DNA of 64,000 nt from Alkalibacterium putridalgicola. Lineage in GTDB: Bacteria; Bacillota; Bacilli; Lactobacillales; Carnobacteriaceae_A. Both the position numbers and the translations under genes were made by a program. The DNA lies in the NCBI RefSeq assembly GCF_900109825.1, contig NZ_FOBL01000001.1, positions 1 to 64,000 of the forward strand. The letters are read 5' to 3'. The notes under the pieces were generated by a model that did not search any database, had not been told where the DNA came from, and saw only the letters and a list, made by a program, of their open reading frames with translations. Shown here in pieces: positions 40,825-51,500 of the stretch; within the stretch, counting starts at the first letter, position 1, and each line of letters starts with the position of its first letter.

Positions 40825-40863
40825 AAAAAAACAGGTAAAAACCACCCTCGTGGTCTTTACCTG
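40825..40863 (-). terminator. Terminator of apt
   Basis: CAGGTAAA-ACCAC pairs with GTGGT-TTTACCTG (40832-40863), loop of 4, followed on the minus strand by TTTTTTTT. Strong. Confidence 0.92.
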
Positions 40864-40881
40864 CAGATTTCAGAATATCTA

Positions 40882-41394
40882 TTAATACTTCATCAATGTG
40901 AAGATATCGTAACCTTTGATTTTGTCTCGGCCTCTAAGCTCTTCCAATTCAATAAAGAATGCTGCACCAACGACGACGCCTCCAAGTTTCTCTACGAGTT
41001 CGATCGTAGCAGCGATGGTCCCACCAGTTGCGAGAAGATCATCTGTGATCAGCACTTTCTGACCAGGTTTAATAGAGTCTTTGTGTAATTGCAAAACATC
41101 GGTACCGTATTCAAGACCGTAGTTTACTTCGATCGTTTCTCTTGGCAGCTTCCCTTTTTTACGGCAGGGTGAGAAACCAATTTCCAGCTCATAAGCTACT
41201 GGGCATCCTACGATAAAGCCTCTTGCTTCAGGACCTACGATCATTTCAACGCCTTTGTCTTTAGCATATTCAACGATTTTATCCGTTGCGGCCTTATAGG
41301 CTTCCCCATCTGCCATCAATGGTGAAATATCTCTAAATATGATACCTTTTTCCGGAAAATCAGGAACATCCGCAATATATTTCTTAAAATCCAT
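40882..41394 (-). CDS. apt: Adenine phosphoribosyltransferase
   Basis: This 170-residue purine salvage enzyme converts adenine and PRPP to AMP. The PRPP-binding motif is [16 protein letters not shown]; other signatures are [11 protein letters not shown] and [13 protein letters not shown] chose the start at 41394 after GGAGGA; the in-frame ATG 33 bases upstream would overlap recJ and lacks a site. It follows recJ, as in Bacilli (recJ-apt). Confidence 0.97.
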   Translation of the reverse strand: MDFKKYIADVPDFPEKGIIFRDISPLMADGEAYKAATDKIVEYAKDKGVEMIVGPEARGFIVGCPVAYELEIGFSPCRKKGKLPRETIEVNYGLEYGTDVLQLHKDSIKPGQKVLITDDLLATGGTIAATIELVEKLGGVVVGAAFFIELEELRGRDKIKGYDIFTLMKY

Positions 41395-41426
41395 TTGTCT
41401 TCCTCCATCATTTGAATCGTTCATCA

Positions 41427-43733
41427 TTATTTTTTCAGGTAAGCAAGCAACTCTTTAAAAGAACTGTAGACAAGTACTTCTTCTGCTTCTATCTGCTTCA
41501 GCCTTTTTTTATAAGTCAGCGTATCTTCCAGCTGTTTTTTACTCGGATTCGACACTAAACTCAACTTCCCATCTTCCATTGTAACAAATTCGTTCTCTAA
41601 AAACACCATTAACATGAATTTTAATGTATCTTTATCTAAATTCATACTTTTCACCATGTGTTTCGTGTCTTTAGACAGAACGACTTCCTGCTTTTTCATC
41701 AACCACTTGTATAATTTCTGAAAATGCTGTTTTTTGGGCATCCCCTTCAGATAATAGTCATTAGGCGAATGAAAATAGAGGTAGATCGGATGTGACTGAT
41801 ACGTCTGATAAATCGATTTGAAATGTTCAACATCTTCTGGGGTATCCACGATGATGATCGGCGTCCCGGAAGGAATTTCTTTTAATTCTGATTCACTGTC
41901 TGCGATTTGATGAGTGGACCCACTATCGATACGTGGCGTCCATTGTGCGGCAATTGCTTTCTGGAAAAAGATGAAATGAACATTTGATGCTTTAAACATC
42001 TTGTCCTGAATGGCACTTTTCCGCTGATCAATGATCAAGGGTTCTTTTGACTTGTAGTCGAGAGCCTGAAGCTGTACTTTTCTGAATCCGTTCCATTCAT
42101 TTATCGACAAGTAACCGATGATATCGATTTCCGGCGAGGACTTCAGGATGTCAGACCAGTCTGCGCTGTTAAAGGCGATCATGTCCAGCTGGCTATCGTC
42201 TTTTTGTAAAGTGGCTTTGAAATGCGTCTGATTCGCGCCGATTTTTTTTGTATTTTCAGGAAAAACTGACCCGATTTTCACCAGTGGTTTCGTGTTATCC
42301 TGTCCGAACGGTTTCAGCTGCTCGATGTCTTCGATAGTTTGCGTATCGATATCTCTCCAGTCGATTTCAGTTGCGATATGAAACGTTTTTTCACTTTTAA
42401 GTGAACCTGACAGCTGTTCCGCTTTTTTGTTGACTTCTTCTGTGAATTCTGACAAGTAACTTCGATCCAGGCTGAGACCGCAGGCCATTTCGTGCCCGCC
42501 AAAACTTTGAAGTTTATCCCTGAAGTCATTAACGCACTCATAAAGATTGAACCCTTCAATACTCCTGCCGGAACCTTTTATTTTGTTTTCAGCTTCATTG
42601 ACTGTTAGAACGAGTACAGGTTTATGAAATTTCTCAGTGATCTTACTTGCAACGATCCCCAAAACACCTTCGTGCCAGTTTTTCTTTGCCAGAACCATCA
42701 GGGACTGATTTTTTTTATGTTCAGCCATGATCATCGCTTCTTCAGTAATCGCCTCGACAATAGCTTTCCGCTCATTATTTTTCGCCAGGATCTCATTGCT
42801 CAATTTAAGTGCTTTTTCTTCATCGAAGGTGGTCAGCAAATCTACGACCAACGAGGCATCCCCTAACCGTCCCACTGCATTGATGGGGGGAGCCAGTTGA
42901 AAGCCTACTGTTTCTTCATCCACTGATTCAGGTTTGATATTACTGGCCTGCATCAAAGCGATCAGTCCCAGACGCTGCGTCTGCTGCAGGACTTTTAAAC
43001 CATAGTAAGCGATCGCTCTATTTTCTCCGGTCAAAGAAACCAGATCTGCGATCGTACCGATAGCTGCCAGTTCAAGAAACTCCATTGAATTTTCACCAAG
43101 CAGAGCCTGTGCCATTTTCATACTGACTCCCGCTCCGGAGAGGTCCGGTGTTGTATAATGTTGTTCCGGATGTCTAGGATGTATGACCGCATAGGCCTCC
43201 GGGAGAACATCCGGACATTCGTGGTGATCCGTCACAATGACATCCACGCCTCTGGACCGAGCATGTGAAATAGCCTCATGACCAGATACACCGTTATCCA
43301 CGGTCACGATCAAGTGTGTTCCATTATCAATTAACTGATCAAATGCTTCGACATTCGGACCATAGCCTTCTTTGAATCGGTTGGGAATAAAATAATCGAC
43401 TTGTCCCCCGAGCAGTTCGATGGCTTCATAAAGAATGGCCGTACTCGTTACGCCATCGGCATCATAATCACCATAAACAGTTATCTGCTCATGACTTCCC
43501 ACAGCAGCCATTATCCGCTCTACTGCTTTTTCCATATCATAAAATAAAAAAGGGTCTCCGATCAGATCCATACTGGGGGTAATAAACTGTTCGACCGCCT
43601 CTTTCGTCTCCAAGCCTCTTTTCAAGCACAGCTCTGCGAATGTTTTTGATCGACCAAGTTCTGATGCCAGCTGATCACGTTTTGCTTCGTCTATCTGTTT
43701 ATTCAATTTCCATACAGTTTTTTTATTTTGCAT
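41427..43733 (-). CDS. recJ: Single-strand DNA exonuclease RecJ
   Basis: This 768-residue 5'-3' exonuclease acts in recombination and repair. It shows the DHH-family motifs [17 protein letters not shown] and VTDHHE, and the DHHA1-type [10 protein letters not shown]. The OB-fold and a long C-terminal extension specific to Firmicutes (residues 550 on, with [10 protein letters not shown]) follow. The start at 43733 is chosen because GAGGAG is six bases upstream. It precedes apt, with which it is probably co-transcribed. Confidence 0.96.
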   Translation of the reverse strand: MQNKKTVWKLNKQIDEAKRDQLASELGRSKTFAELCLKRGLETKEAVEQFITPSMDLIGDPFLFYDMEKAVERIMAAVGSHEQITVYGDYDADGVTSTAILYEAIELLGGQVDYFIPNRFKEGYGPNVEAFDQLIDNGTHLIVTVDNGVSGHEAISHARSRGVDVIVTDHHECPDVLPEAYAVIHPRHPEQHYTTPDLSGAGVSMKMAQALLGENSMEFLELAAIGTIADLVSLTGENRAIAYYGLKVLQQTQRLGLIALMQASNIKPESVDEETVGFQLAPPINAVGRLGDASLVVDLLTTFDEEKALKLSNEILAKNNERKAIVEAITEEAMIMAEHKKNQSLMVLAKKNWHEGVLGIVASKITEKFHKPVLVLTVNEAENKIKGSGRSIEGFNLYECVNDFRDKLQSFGGHEMACGLSLDRSYLSEFTEEVNKKAEQLSGSLKSEKTFHIATEIDWRDIDTQTIEDIEQLKPFGQDNTKPLVKIGSVFPENTKKIGANQTHFKATLQKDDSQLDMIAFNSADWSDILKSSPEIDIIGYLSINEWNGFRKVQLQALDYKSKEPLIIDQRKSAIQDKMFKASNVHFIFFQKAIAAQWTPRIDSGSTHQIADSESELKEIPSGTPIIIVDTPEDVEHFKSIYQTYQSHPIYLYFHSPNDYYLKGMPKKQHFQKLYKWLMKKQEVVLSKDTKHMVKSMNLDKDTLKFMLMVFLENEFVTMEDGKLSLVSNPSKKQLEDTLTYKKRLKQIEAEEVLVYSSFKELLAYLKK

Positions 43734-43773
43734 TCTGTCACTCCTCGTATTACTCACAGACTTATATTATAAC

Positions 43774-43813
43774 AAAAAAAAGACACAATAAAGAATAGAC
43801 TTCATTGTGTCTT
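43774..43813 (-). terminator. Terminator of degV
   Basis: AAGACACAAT (43780-43789) pairs with ATTGTGTCTT (43804-43813), followed on the minus strand by a T-run. Confidence 0.88.
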
Positions 43814-43837
43814 GAAACATTTCTATTTTCAGACTGA

Positions 43838-44701
43838 TCAATCGAGAATCTGTACCCCGATACCGATCAGTCCAGGACCAGTATGGACACCTAAAGCAGG
43901 GCTGACCTGATCATAGTAAAAATGTTCGTAGTGCGGTAATAACTCTTTCATTTCTTCCCTGATCGCTTCAGACTCTTCACGTGCGGATTCCCCACCGTAA
44001 GCGATAGCTAAATTATATTTTTGAGACCCTTCAGCAAATTCCTGTACGAGCTCAAGTGTTTTCTTCACTGATTTAGACTTTCCTCTGACTTTAGCGACAG
44101 TATGATAAATGCCTTCGTCATTACACGTAATAATAGGTTTCAGATTCATCATACTTCCGACAATAGACTGAACAAGTCCGATTCTTCCACCTTTTTGGAG
44201 ATATTCAAGTGTAGGGACATGGAAAAAGATTTTCGCCTTGTCTACACCTTCTTTAAGGTTCGTTTTGAGTGTTTCCCATTCGACTCCGCTGTTGGCCTGT
44301 ATGGCAGCTTCTGCTACAGAAAACCCAGAGCCAATACCAATATTTTTCGTATCCAGCACGAAGACATCAAGACCTTCATATTGTTCGGCAACGACTCTTA
44401 CCATGTTATTCGTTCCACTTAAGCCACTTGAAATAGTCACGGCAACCACTTTTTCATAGCCTTCAGCTTTGATTTCATCAAACATTTCTTTGATCATTTC
44501 ACCATCAGGCAACGACGTTTTTGGAATTTCCTCTTCCATACGATCATAAACTTCCTGAGCTGTGATGGTTTTTTTGTCGATATATTCCCCATCACTGAAA
44601 ATGATTTTCAGCGGAATGACTTTCACATCATACTTTTCTTTGATTTCTTGAGGTACATCTGACCCTGAATCAGTTAAGATAGCAATTTTATTTTCATTCA
44701 T
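43838..44701 (-). CDS. DegV family fatty-acid-binding protein
   Basis: This 287-residue protein binds fatty acids; FakB-type members present exogenous fatty acids to FakA kinase. Signatures are AILTDSGSDVPQE at the N-terminus, VTISSGLSGT (loop contacting the carboxylate), and HVPTLEYLQKGGRIG. The start at 44701 follows GGGGGAA. No fakA gene is in the window. It lies between recJ and a LapA-type gene, so the usual yrvD-recJ neighbourhood is interrupted by it. Confidence 0.93.
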   Translation of the reverse strand: MNENKIAILTDSGSDVPQEIKEKYDVKVIPLKIIFSDGEYIDKKTITAQEVYDRMEEEIPKTSLPDGEMIKEMFDEIKAEGYEKVVAVTISSGLSGTNNMVRVVAEQYEGLDVFVLDTKNIGIGSGFSVAEAAIQANSGVEWETLKTNLKEGVDKAKIFFHVPTLEYLQKGGRIGLVQSIVGSMMNLKPIITCNDEGIYHTVAKVRGKSKSVKKTLELVQEFAEGSQKYNLAIAYGGESAREESEAIREEMKELLPHYEHFYYDQVSPALGVHTGPGLIGIGVQILD

Positions 44702-44730
44702 GCTTATTCCCCCTACCATAATTTTCAGCT

Positions 44731-45087
44731 TTACACTAAGTCATCATCCTGTGACTTGGACTTTGAATCAGGCTCATCGCTATTCAGTTTATCCTTGGCA
44801 CTCTTATCTGAACGTGTCGTTCTTAGTCCTGGCCCCTCACTGGCATCTGTCTTATCAGTTGAGTTTTTGTGTTTGTTTTTACGCTGATCCTTGAATGCTT
44901 TGTAAGTAGACAGCAAGGTTGCGATCAGTGCTCCAAGTAAAACGGATACGAATATTATGACGATCAATGGCCATTCCACGACAGCAAATCCGAAATTAAC
45001 AGGTACAGGATCAACATTTAATACAGATAGAATAGCGACCCCTAAAAACAATATGATAGCACCAACCATACTCCATTGTTTTTTCAT
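44731..45087 (-). CDS. LapA-domain membrane protein (YrvD-like, DUF1049)
   Basis: This 118-residue protein has two membrane helices (about residues 8-25, MVGAIILFLGVAILSVL, and 42-65, WPLIVIIFVSVLLGALIATL) separated by DPVPVNFGF, the usual DUF1049 pattern. The C-terminal 50 residues are a hydrophilic, charged tail (Lys, Asp, Ser). The function of YrvD is unknown; E. coli LapA/LapB regulate lipopolysaccharide, but this lineage has none. GGAGGA supports the start at 45087. Confidence 0.85.
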   Translation of the reverse strand: MKKQWSMVGAIILFLGVAILSVLNVDPVPVNFGFAVVEWPLIVIIFVSVLLGALIATLLSTYKAFKDQRKNKHKNSTDKTDASEGPGLRTTRSDKSAKDKLNSDEPDSKSKSQDDDLV

Positions 45088-45161
45088 TTCGTTCTCCTCC
45101 AATACACCACTTTATATACATAAGAATAACACATATTTTTTAGATATTACATTGATATATA

Positions 45162-45953
45162 TTACTTTTTATCGAATACGTGCTCGACAAAAAAATCGCC
45201 CAGAACAGGAAAGAGAGAATAAAATTTGGAAGATACTTCCAGCAGTTTCGGTATATTGACTTCTCTCTTGTTCGTTCCAATAACAGCAATCGTCTTTTCT
45301 GCTACTTTTTCAGGAGTCAGCACGAACGGTTCCACTCGTTCCAGATAACTTCCTTCAGGATCGAATGTATCAAAGAAAGCTGTATCCACTGGTCCCGGAT
45401 TGATGGTCGTCACTTTAATGTTGTGTTTACGGAGTTCCAGTCTCAATGCATCACTGAATCCGATCACTGCAAACTTGGAAGATGAATAGACTGCAGACTT
45501 GGGTGTAGCAATTTTTCCGGCGATCGAAGCAATGTTGATGATATGACCGGAACGGCGGTCCGCCATTTTACCGGCAACCTGCTGTGACATATACATCAGT
45601 CCCAGTACATTGACTTTGAACATATTTTCGACCTTGGAAAAATCATAATCGATAAAGTTCTCAGTATGTCCATACCCTGCATTGTTGATCAGCACATCGA
45701 TCTTATCCAGTTTTGAATAAAGGATGTCCATCACACGATCGATCTCGCTTCTGTCTGAAACATCCAGCGGACAGACGATCACCTGAGCGTCGTATCTCCT
45801 GACACATTCCTGTTTCACACGTTCCAGCTCTTCTTTTCTTCTGGCACTAAGTATGAGGATGGCACCTTCTTCAGCCAGCCCATAAGCAAGCGCCTCTCCT
45901 ATACCTGAAGATGCTCCTGTTATCCATACTGTTTTATCTTTTAATGAACGCAT
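45162..45953 (-). CDS. Short-chain dehydrogenase/reductase
   Basis: This 263-residue protein has the classical SDR fold. The cofactor loop is ITGASSGIGEAL at 11-22, NNAGYG near 90-95, and the catalytic Ser in IASIAGK with YSSSK. The YxxxK pattern here reads Y-S-S-S-K. A C-terminal region, residues 215-263, is longer than usual. It is next to rnz, as in many Firmicutes (obg-rnz-SDR). Substrate cannot be told. GAGGG in the rnz tail gives its ribosome site. Confidence 0.9.
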   Translation of the reverse strand: MRSLKDKTVWITGASSGIGEALAYGLAEEGAILILSARRKEELERVKQECVRRYDAQVIVCPLDVSDRSEIDRVMDILYSKLDKIDVLINNAGYGHTENFIDYDFSKVENMFKVNVLGLMYMSQQVAGKMADRRSGHIINIASIAGKIATPKSAVYSSSKFAVIGFSDALRLELRKHNIKVTTINPGPVDTAFFDTFDPEGSYLERVEPFVLTPEKVAEKTIAVIGTNKREVNIPKLLEVSSKFYSLFPVLGDFFVEHVFDKK

Positions 45954-45954
45954 C

Positions 45955-46893
45955 TCATCCCTCTTCTCTTTTTAGTGGAATAGAAACTTCTGTTAAATCG
46001 TTCATGACAAAGGCATTTGGAAACTTCTCCTGTGCAGCTTTCTCCATCAGTTTACTTTCAGCATAAAGATAGCGTGCACTGATATGCGTCAACAGAAGTT
46101 TAGCTGCTCCGGCCTTTTGAGCAACCGTGACTGCTTCGAGATTAGTCGAATGATTGTAACTGTGTGCCAGATCTTTATCTTTATGCATGAACGTACTTTC
46201 ATGTACAAGAACATCAGCATTTTGAGCCAGTTCGATACTGCTTTCACTGTACTTAGTATCTCCAAGAATAGTGACGATGCGCCCTTTTTGCTTGGCCCCG
46301 ATAAAGTCTTTGCCACTGATTTCCTGCCCATTATCCAAAGTGATCGTTTCACCTTTTTTCAGCCGGCCGAACAAGGGACCAAAAGGCACACCTATCTCAT
46401 GCAGTTTATCTGCCATGAGTTCACCTTCGCGGTCCTTTTCGACGATCCGGTATCCATAGGATGGTATACCATGATGCAATCGCTTAGTTGTAACAACAAA
46501 CTGTTCATCCTCAAACAATACGCCATCCTTTTCGATCTCAACAAAGCGTATACCGTATCTCAAACCAGACTGGGACAACTTTAACGTCATGGTTACGTAC
46601 TGTTTTATCCCCTTAGGTCCATATATCGTTAACGGGGTGTCTCCCCCCTGGAACGCACGGCTGCTTAAAAGTCCCGGCAAACCAAAGATATGATCACCAT
46701 GCATATGCGTGATAAATATCTTATCGATTTTCCGTGGTTTGACCGTTGTGTTCAGGATCTGATGCTGCGAAGATTCTCCGCAGTCAAACAGCCACATACT
46801 GTTTCTTTCATCAAGCAGTTTCAGTACAATGCTTGACAAATTTCTGTGTTTCGCTGGAACGCCTGACCCGGTACCTAAAAATAATAATTCCAT
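45955..46893 (-). CDS. rnz: Ribonuclease Z
   Basis: This 312-residue metallo-beta-lactamase-fold nuclease trims the 3' end of pre-tRNAs. The zinc motif THMHGDHIFGLPG is clear, with ILGDT and a C-terminal LLTHISARY. The flexible exosite arm lies near residues 150-190. Full length. It is 21 bases after obg and overlaps the next gene's ribosome site. Confidence 0.95.
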   Translation of the reverse strand: MELLFLGTGSGVPAKHRNLSSIVLKLLDERNSMWLFDCGESSQHQILNTTVKPRKIDKIFITHMHGDHIFGLPGLLSSRAFQGGDTPLTIYGPKGIKQYVTMTLKLSQSGLRYGIRFVEIEKDGVLFEDEQFVVTTKRLHHGIPSYGYRIVEKDREGELMADKLHEIGVPFGPLFGRLKKGETITLDNGQEISGKDFIGAKQKGRIVTILGDTKYSESSIELAQNADVLVHESTFMHKDKDLAHSYNHSTNLEAVTVAQKAGAAKLLLTHISARYLYAESKLMEKAAQEKFPNAFVMNDLTEVSIPLKREEG

Positions 46894-46913
46894 AAAACAT
46901 TCCTTTACTTTCT

Positions 46914-48215
46914 TTATTCTACAAAATCAAATTCAAAGTTATCGATTCTGACTGTGTCGCCATTACGGGCACCTCGATCTCTAAGTGCCTGATCGATCCC
47001 CATCCCTCTTAGCTGACGGGCAAATCGCATAACAGACTCATCGAACTGGAAATTGGTCATCTGATAAAGTTTCTCGACTTTATCACCAGATATCACCCAT
47101 GTACCATCAGGTTCTCTTGTAATAGCATATTCTTTATTTTCAGGTATGAATTTATAAAGGACTCGTTCTTCTTTCTCCGTCTCTTCTTCATACATAGGAA
47201 ATTCAGGTGTGGTTTCCAGCAGCTCAGCCGTCCTTGACATCACAGTGTTAAGACCTGTTTGAGTCAGGGCGGAAACTTCGAATATCTCAACATCCTGATC
47301 ATCTTTCTCAAGAGCTTTTCTGAAGTTCGCCAGATTCTCTTGCGAGTCAGGCATATCCATTTTATTAGCGATCACTAACTGAGGTCTTTCACGCAGTTTC
47401 AGATCATATTCTTCTAGTTCCTGATTGATCGTGTAGTAGTCTTCGACAGGGTCTCTGCCTTCCACTCCACTCATATCGATCACATGCAGAAGGACACGGG
47501 TTCGCTCGATGTGGCGCAGGAATTCAATACCCAAGCCGACACCTTGAGAAGCTCCTTCGATCAATCCAGGCATATCTGCCAGGACAAAGCTTCGTCCGTC
47601 TTCTGTTTTGACCATTCCAAGATTGGGAACGAGTGTTGTAAAGTGGTAAGCCCCTATTTTAGGACGGGCTGCAGACACGACTGATAATAGAGTTGATTTC
47701 CCAACGGAAGGGAAACCTATCAGACCGACATCTGCCAACACTTTCAATTCCAGCTCGATTTCTTTTTCTTCCCCGGGTTCGCCGTTTTCAGCAATTTCCG
47801 GAGCAGGGTTTCTTGGAGAAGCAAATCGGATGTTGCCTCTGCCTCCGCGTCCACCTTTAGCAATCACTGCTTTCTGATCATGTTCCGTCAAATCAGCATA
47901 CATCGTTCCTGTGACCGCATCTTTAACGATCGTACCGGGAGGAACTTTAACGAACAGATCTTTTGCTCCTCTACCGTGCATGCCTTTAGACATACCGTTT
48001 TCACCATGTTCTGCTTTAAAATGACGATTGTACCGAAAATCCATTAGCGTTCTTAATCCTTCATCAACGATGAAAATGACATCTCCGCCTTCGCCACCGT
48101 CTCCACCTGCGGGTCCACCGTCAGGTACATATTTTTCACGTCTGAAAGCTACCATGCCGTCTCCGCCATTACCAGCTTTTACATTAACTTTAACTTGATC
48201 CAAAAACATAGACAC
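46914..48215 (-). CDS. obg: Obg/CgtA GTPase
   Basis: This 433-residue GTPase acts in 50S assembly and stress response. The glycine-rich Obg fold ([20 protein letters not shown] then [11 protein letters not shown]) comes first, then G1 [21 protein letters not shown] and NKMD, and a C-terminal OCT domain ([12 protein letters not shown]). The start is most likely GTG at 48215, with AAGGG seven bases upstream; an ATG two codons in is an alternative. Confidence 0.97.
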   Translation of the reverse strand: MSMFLDQVKVNVKAGNGGDGMVAFRREKYVPDGGPAGGDGGEGGDVIFIVDEGLRTLMDFRYNRHFKAEHGENGMSKGMHGRGAKDLFVKVPPGTIVKDAVTGTMYADLTEHDQKAVIAKGGRGGRGNIRFASPRNPAPEIAENGEPGEEKEIELELKVLADVGLIGFPSVGKSTLLSVVSAARPKIGAYHFTTLVPNLGMVKTEDGRSFVLADMPGLIEGASQGVGLGIEFLRHIERTRVLLHVIDMSGVEGRDPVEDYYTINQELEEYDLKLRERPQLVIANKMDMPDSQENLANFRKALEKDDQDVEIFEVSALTQTGLNTVMSRTAELLETTPEFPMYEEETEKEERVLYKFIPENKEYAITREPDGTWVISGDKVEKLYQMTNFQFDESVMRFARQLRGMGIDQALRDRGARNGDTVRIDNFEFDFVE

Positions 48216-48302
48216 TTATATCCCTTCTTTCTATAAAACACTTCTCTACCATCTATTCATTTTACACTAAATGACAGGTGATATCTAATTGGATTTATTA
48301 CG

Positions 48303-48333
48303 AAAAAAGAAGAGTCATCGGCTGACTCTTCTT
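48303..48333 (-). terminator. Terminator of the ysxC-HemA-like operon
   Basis: AAGAAGAGTCA (48307-48317) pairs with TGACTCTTCTT (48323-48333), followed on the minus strand by TTTTTTCG. It overlaps the stop of the gene. Confidence 0.88.
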
Positions 48334-49459
48334 ATACTTTATAACTTATTCTTTTGATAAAGCTGACATTATGACTGGCCGGCTCTCGCAAAGGCAATAA
48401 TCTGGTTTTATCTTCATTTTTCCGATTGAAGATTTCCATGAATTCATTCGTCTTACTGCTTAAATACTCCTCATAATACGTTCTGGCTTCTTCGATCTTC
48501 TCCAGGGAATAGTCCTGCTCAGGAGTGTCACCGATTTGAGTATACTTTAAGGCAGGATAATCAGAAAAGAGTGTTTCATCCTGAGACCCGCACAAATCTA
48601 TGATCAGCTGTTTCTTTGCTGTCGGCCTCATTTCGAACATATCATCCAGCAGTTCTTCAGAAAGCCAGGCATTTTGAATAGACGGTCCTATGATCACTAT
48701 ATCGGCTTTTGATAAACGATAGACCAGCTGACTCAATTCAACGGACTGGATCTCGCTTTCCCATCGGCTGTCACTGGTAAGGCTCATCCATTTTTTTATA
48801 TTTGCTACCATTGCTTTCGACTTTTCATTCTTTTCCAGAAAGGTCAAGTAGGCACTCGTTTTTCCAATAATGTACTTGGTTATCTGATTTATACTGTCAT
48901 TGTTTCCTATTATAAGGAAATTCATATCCTCTTTTATGGGATAATACTGTTTTAGTGACTGAATAGTCCTGGTTTCATATCCGCTCACGATCGGATATAA
49001 GGTTTCATTATCAAACAGTGAAAGCGAGAACTCTATGGCCTTCTTGAACAGACCGGTCAGTGTGTCTCCGGCTGTTCCCTGGATACTACTCTCATATAAG
49101 GCCTGCTCCAGTACATTCACCGACTCTGACTGTTCATTTGCAGCACTAGTCAAAGTGAATAAATGCTTCACCACATCGTGATTGAATTTACTGTAAGTCT
49201 CCAGGATGATTTCTTCCAAACACTTCCCTGTGTGAGAAGACAGATATCTCAGCAAGTCACCATGCCTGAAACTCTGTTCATCGATGTATAAATAATATTC
49301 GTTTCTATTATCTGTAGTGACCAGAACGATTTCAGAAACCCCGTCAAATCGACTGATGTCATTTAAATGACGCATGCGCAGCGATTCATCCAGTCCATAC
49401 TTATGAATGTCAACGGAAGAAACAGTATCCCGGTTCACACCATACATAATCAGCTTCAT
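48332..49459 (-). CDS. HemA-like protein (glutamyl-tRNA reductase homologue lacking catalytic Cys)
   Basis: This 375-residue protein aligns in order with glutamyl-tRNA reductase. In true enzymes the catalytic loop is STCNRTE with Cys at about position 50; here it reads [10 protein letters not shown] with Asp at 50. The GETQILGQ region after [10 protein letters not shown] has become [14 protein letters not shown] Rossmann-like segment ([10 protein letters not shown], residues 184-193) remains. ysxC just upstream overlaps by four bases (ATGA), the Bacillus ysxC-hemA order. It probably cannot make glutamate semialdehyde. It may be a relic or a protein with another role, since the open frame is intact. 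I see no other haem genes here. Confidence 0.75.
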   Translation of the reverse strand: MKLIMYGVNRDTVSSVDIHKYGLDESLRMRHLNDISRFDGVSEIVLVTTDNRNEYYLYIDEQSFRHGDLLRYLSSHTGKCLEEIILETYSKFNHDVVKHLFTLTSAANEQSESVNVLEQALYESSIQGTAGDTLTGLFKKAIEFSLSLFDNETLYPIVSGYETRTIQSLKQYYPIKEDMNFLIIGNNDSINQITKYIIGKTSAYLTFLEKNEKSKAMVANIKKWMSLTSDSRWESEIQSVELSQLVYRLSKADIVIIGPSIQNAWLSEELLDDMFEMRPTAKKQLIIDLCGSQDETLFSDYPALKYTQIGDTPEQDYSLEKIEEARTYYEEYLSSKTNEFMEIFNRKNEDKTRLLPLREPASHNVSFIKRISYKV

Positions 49460-50064
49460 GCATTCTCATCCTTTGATATATGTGCCAGAATAGCATCCCA
49501 GACCTCTTGTCTTCCTTCTCTTGTAAACGAAGAGAACGTGAAGAATTTGTCCTCAGAACTGATCTTAAGCGTTTTTCTGATCAAACTCTCATGTTTGTTG
49601 TATTTAGATTTTTTAATTTTATCTGATTTTGTAGCCACAACAAACACCGGCACATCATAATGTTTGTAAAAATCATACATCAAGATATCGTGTTCTGAAG
49701 GTTCATGTCTGAAATCGACGAGCAGTATCCCCAGCACCAGTTCTTCACGAGTGGAAAAGTAATCTTCCATCATGCGTCCCCACTTTTCCTGCTCCGCATT
49801 AGAAGCTTTGGCATAGCCATAACCGGGAACATCTACAAAGAAGAGTTCGTTTTCAATATTGAAAAAATTCAGAGTTCTTGTTTTCCCGGGTTTTCCGGAA
49901 GTTCGCGCAAGCTTTTTTCGATTGACCATTGTATTTATAAATGAAGATTTCCCGACGTTGGAACGTCCTGCTAATACGATTTCTGGTAAGCCATCTTCCG
50001 GATATTGAGTAGGAGAAACTGCACTTATTGTTATTTCAGCATAATCTATTTTATTGCTATTCAT
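49456..50064 (-). CDS. ysxC: Ribosome biogenesis GTPase YsxC (EngB)
   Basis: This 202-residue GTPase is needed for 50S assembly. G1 is [14 protein letters not shown], then [11 protein letters not shown] and [11 protein letters not shown]. The start at 50064 has AAGGAG at the right distance; the ATG two codons earlier is too close. The stop overlaps the next gene's ATG. In Bacillus it follows clpX-lon; here lon is absent and two metabolic genes lie between it and clpX. Confidence 0.96.
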   Translation of the reverse strand: MNSNKIDYAEITISAVSPTQYPEDGLPEIVLAGRSNVGKSSFINTMVNRKKLARTSGKPGKTRTLNFFNIENELFFVDVPGYGYAKASNAEQEKWGRMMEDYFSTREELVLGILLVDFRHEPSEHDILMYDFYKHYDVPVFVVATKSDKIKKSKYNKHESLIRKTLKISSEDKFFTFSSFTREGRQEVWDAILAHISKDENA

Positions 50065-50392
50065 TGTCATCTCTCCTTGAATCGTTTAATAAATCACTTG
50101 TTAGTATACCACATTTTCGAAAAACATAAAGATAAATATTAAATATTAATGACAAATATGTTTTCTGTTACAAAACAGTGTCAAAAACCATTTGACGATC
50201 CAGAGCTATTCTATACCCGATCTGTTTCTTCTTAAAACCCGGAAGCCATCTCCACAGCAGTCAGCTCTATAGACTAAATGCGACCTGTAATGTGCTTTAC
50301 TACACGTTTTTTATGACTAGTGATAAACTGAGATTAGGAGATTTTTCTTTCATCACTTACAGGAACACACAAACTCTAAAGGAGCGGATATA
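50065..50392. other. Divergent intergenic region between ysxC and the aldolase gene
   Basis: No gene is seen. The region must hold promoters for both sides; I see TTTACT with a following TGATAA near 50299-50330 as a weak candidate, and no clear operator or repeat. Confidence 0.3.
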
Positions 50393-51286
50393 ATGAGAGA
50401 GAATCATTTTGATAACGTTTCAAATGGTAAAGGTTTTATAGCAGCTTTGGATCAGAGTGGCGGCAGCACACCAAAAGCACTTGCAGCATACGGCGTCATG
50501 GAAGAGGCCTATTCTACTGAAGACGAAATGTTCGATCTTATCCATGAAATGAGAACGCGGATCATCACGGCCCCCGCCTTTGATTCGGAACATATTTTGG
50601 GTGCCATCCTGTTCAAGCAGACGATGGACAGCAAAATAGAAGGAAAATATACGGCGGATTATCTGGCGGAGGAAAAAGGGATCGCCCCTTTCCTTAAAGT
50701 CGACAATGGACTGGCCGAAAAATCTAAAGGCGTTCAGATGATGAAACCTATCCCGAACTTGAAAGACATGCTTGTTCGTGCCAACGAACGTCATATCTTC
50801 GGTACAAAAATGCGTTCAGTGATACATGAAGCAAATGCCGAAGGAATCAAAGAAATCGTGGATCAGCAGTTCAAATTTGCCAAAGAGATCACCGATGCCG
50901 GCCTGGTCCCTATCGTTGAACCGGAAGTGAATATCCACAGTAAAGAAAAAGAAGAAGCCGAAAATATCTTAAAAGATGAGATCATGAAACATCTTGATAA
51001 GTTGGCTGAAGATGAAAAAGTCATGTTGAAACTGACACTTCCAGAGACACCAAATCTCTATAAGGAAGCCACCGAACACCCTCGTGTGGTTCGAGTCGTT
51101 GCCCTCTCAGGCGGATATACACGGAAAGAAGCAAATGAAAAACTCAGACATAATGAAGGCGTGATCGCCAGCTTTTCAAGAGCACTCACACAGGATCTGC
51201 GTGTCGACCAGTCCGATGAGGAATTCAATGAGTCATTGAGAAAAGCAATCGAATCCATTTATGATGCGTCTGTCAACAAAAAATAA
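50393..51286 (+). CDS. fda: Class I fructose-bisphosphate aldolase (Fda type)
   Basis: This 297-residue enzyme splits fructose-1,6-bisphosphate through a Schiff-base lysine and needs no metal. It resembles the staphylococcal Fda type: [19 protein letters not shown] near residues 13-30, [13 protein letters not shown], then MLKLTLPE with the Schiff-base Lys, and [16 protein letters not shown] supports the start. It is on the plus strand, alone, next to a flavoprotein reductase gene. A class II aldolase for glycolysis may also exist outside this window. Confidence 0.94.
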   Translation: MRENHFDNVSNGKGFIAALDQSGGSTPKALAAYGVMEEAYSTEDEMFDLIHEMRTRIITAPAFDSEHILGAILFKQTMDSKIEGKYTADYLAEEKGIAPFLKVDNGLAEKSKGVQMMKPIPNLKDMLVRANERHIFGTKMRSVIHEANAEGIKEIVDQQFKFAKEITDAGLVPIVEPEVNIHSKEKEEAENILKDEIMKHLDKLAEDEKVMLKLTLPETPNLYKEATEHPRVVRVVALSGGYTRKEANEKLRHNEGVIASFSRALTQDLRVDQSDEEFNESLRKAIESIYDASVNKK

Positions 51287-51416
51287 GGGTTTCAATTAAA
51301 AGAGTTAGTCGAGAGAAAGATCAATCTCCCCTATATAATACTAACAGTTCGTGTCTTTTTCATATCAGGTCTCTGCGCAAATATCACACGTTTAAGATAC
51401 TAGACACAACTTACTA

Positions 51417-51438
51417 TCCGATCAGACATCGGACGCTT
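51417..51438 (+). terminator. Weak terminator after the aldolase gene
   Basis: TCCGAT pairs with ATCGGA (51417-51433) around a 5-base loop, followed by CGCTTTTAAG. Weak; its position 130 bases after the stop makes it uncertain. Confidence 0.35.
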
Positions 51439-51500
51439 TTAAGACTAACCTAGCTTTTCATGGAGACCCTTCATTCAACTACAATCAAGGAGATGATACG

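Noticed and set aside
50065-50392. T-box or riboswitch ahead of the aldolase gene
   Set aside because: No conserved T-box string, antiterminator pair or riboswitch core seen.
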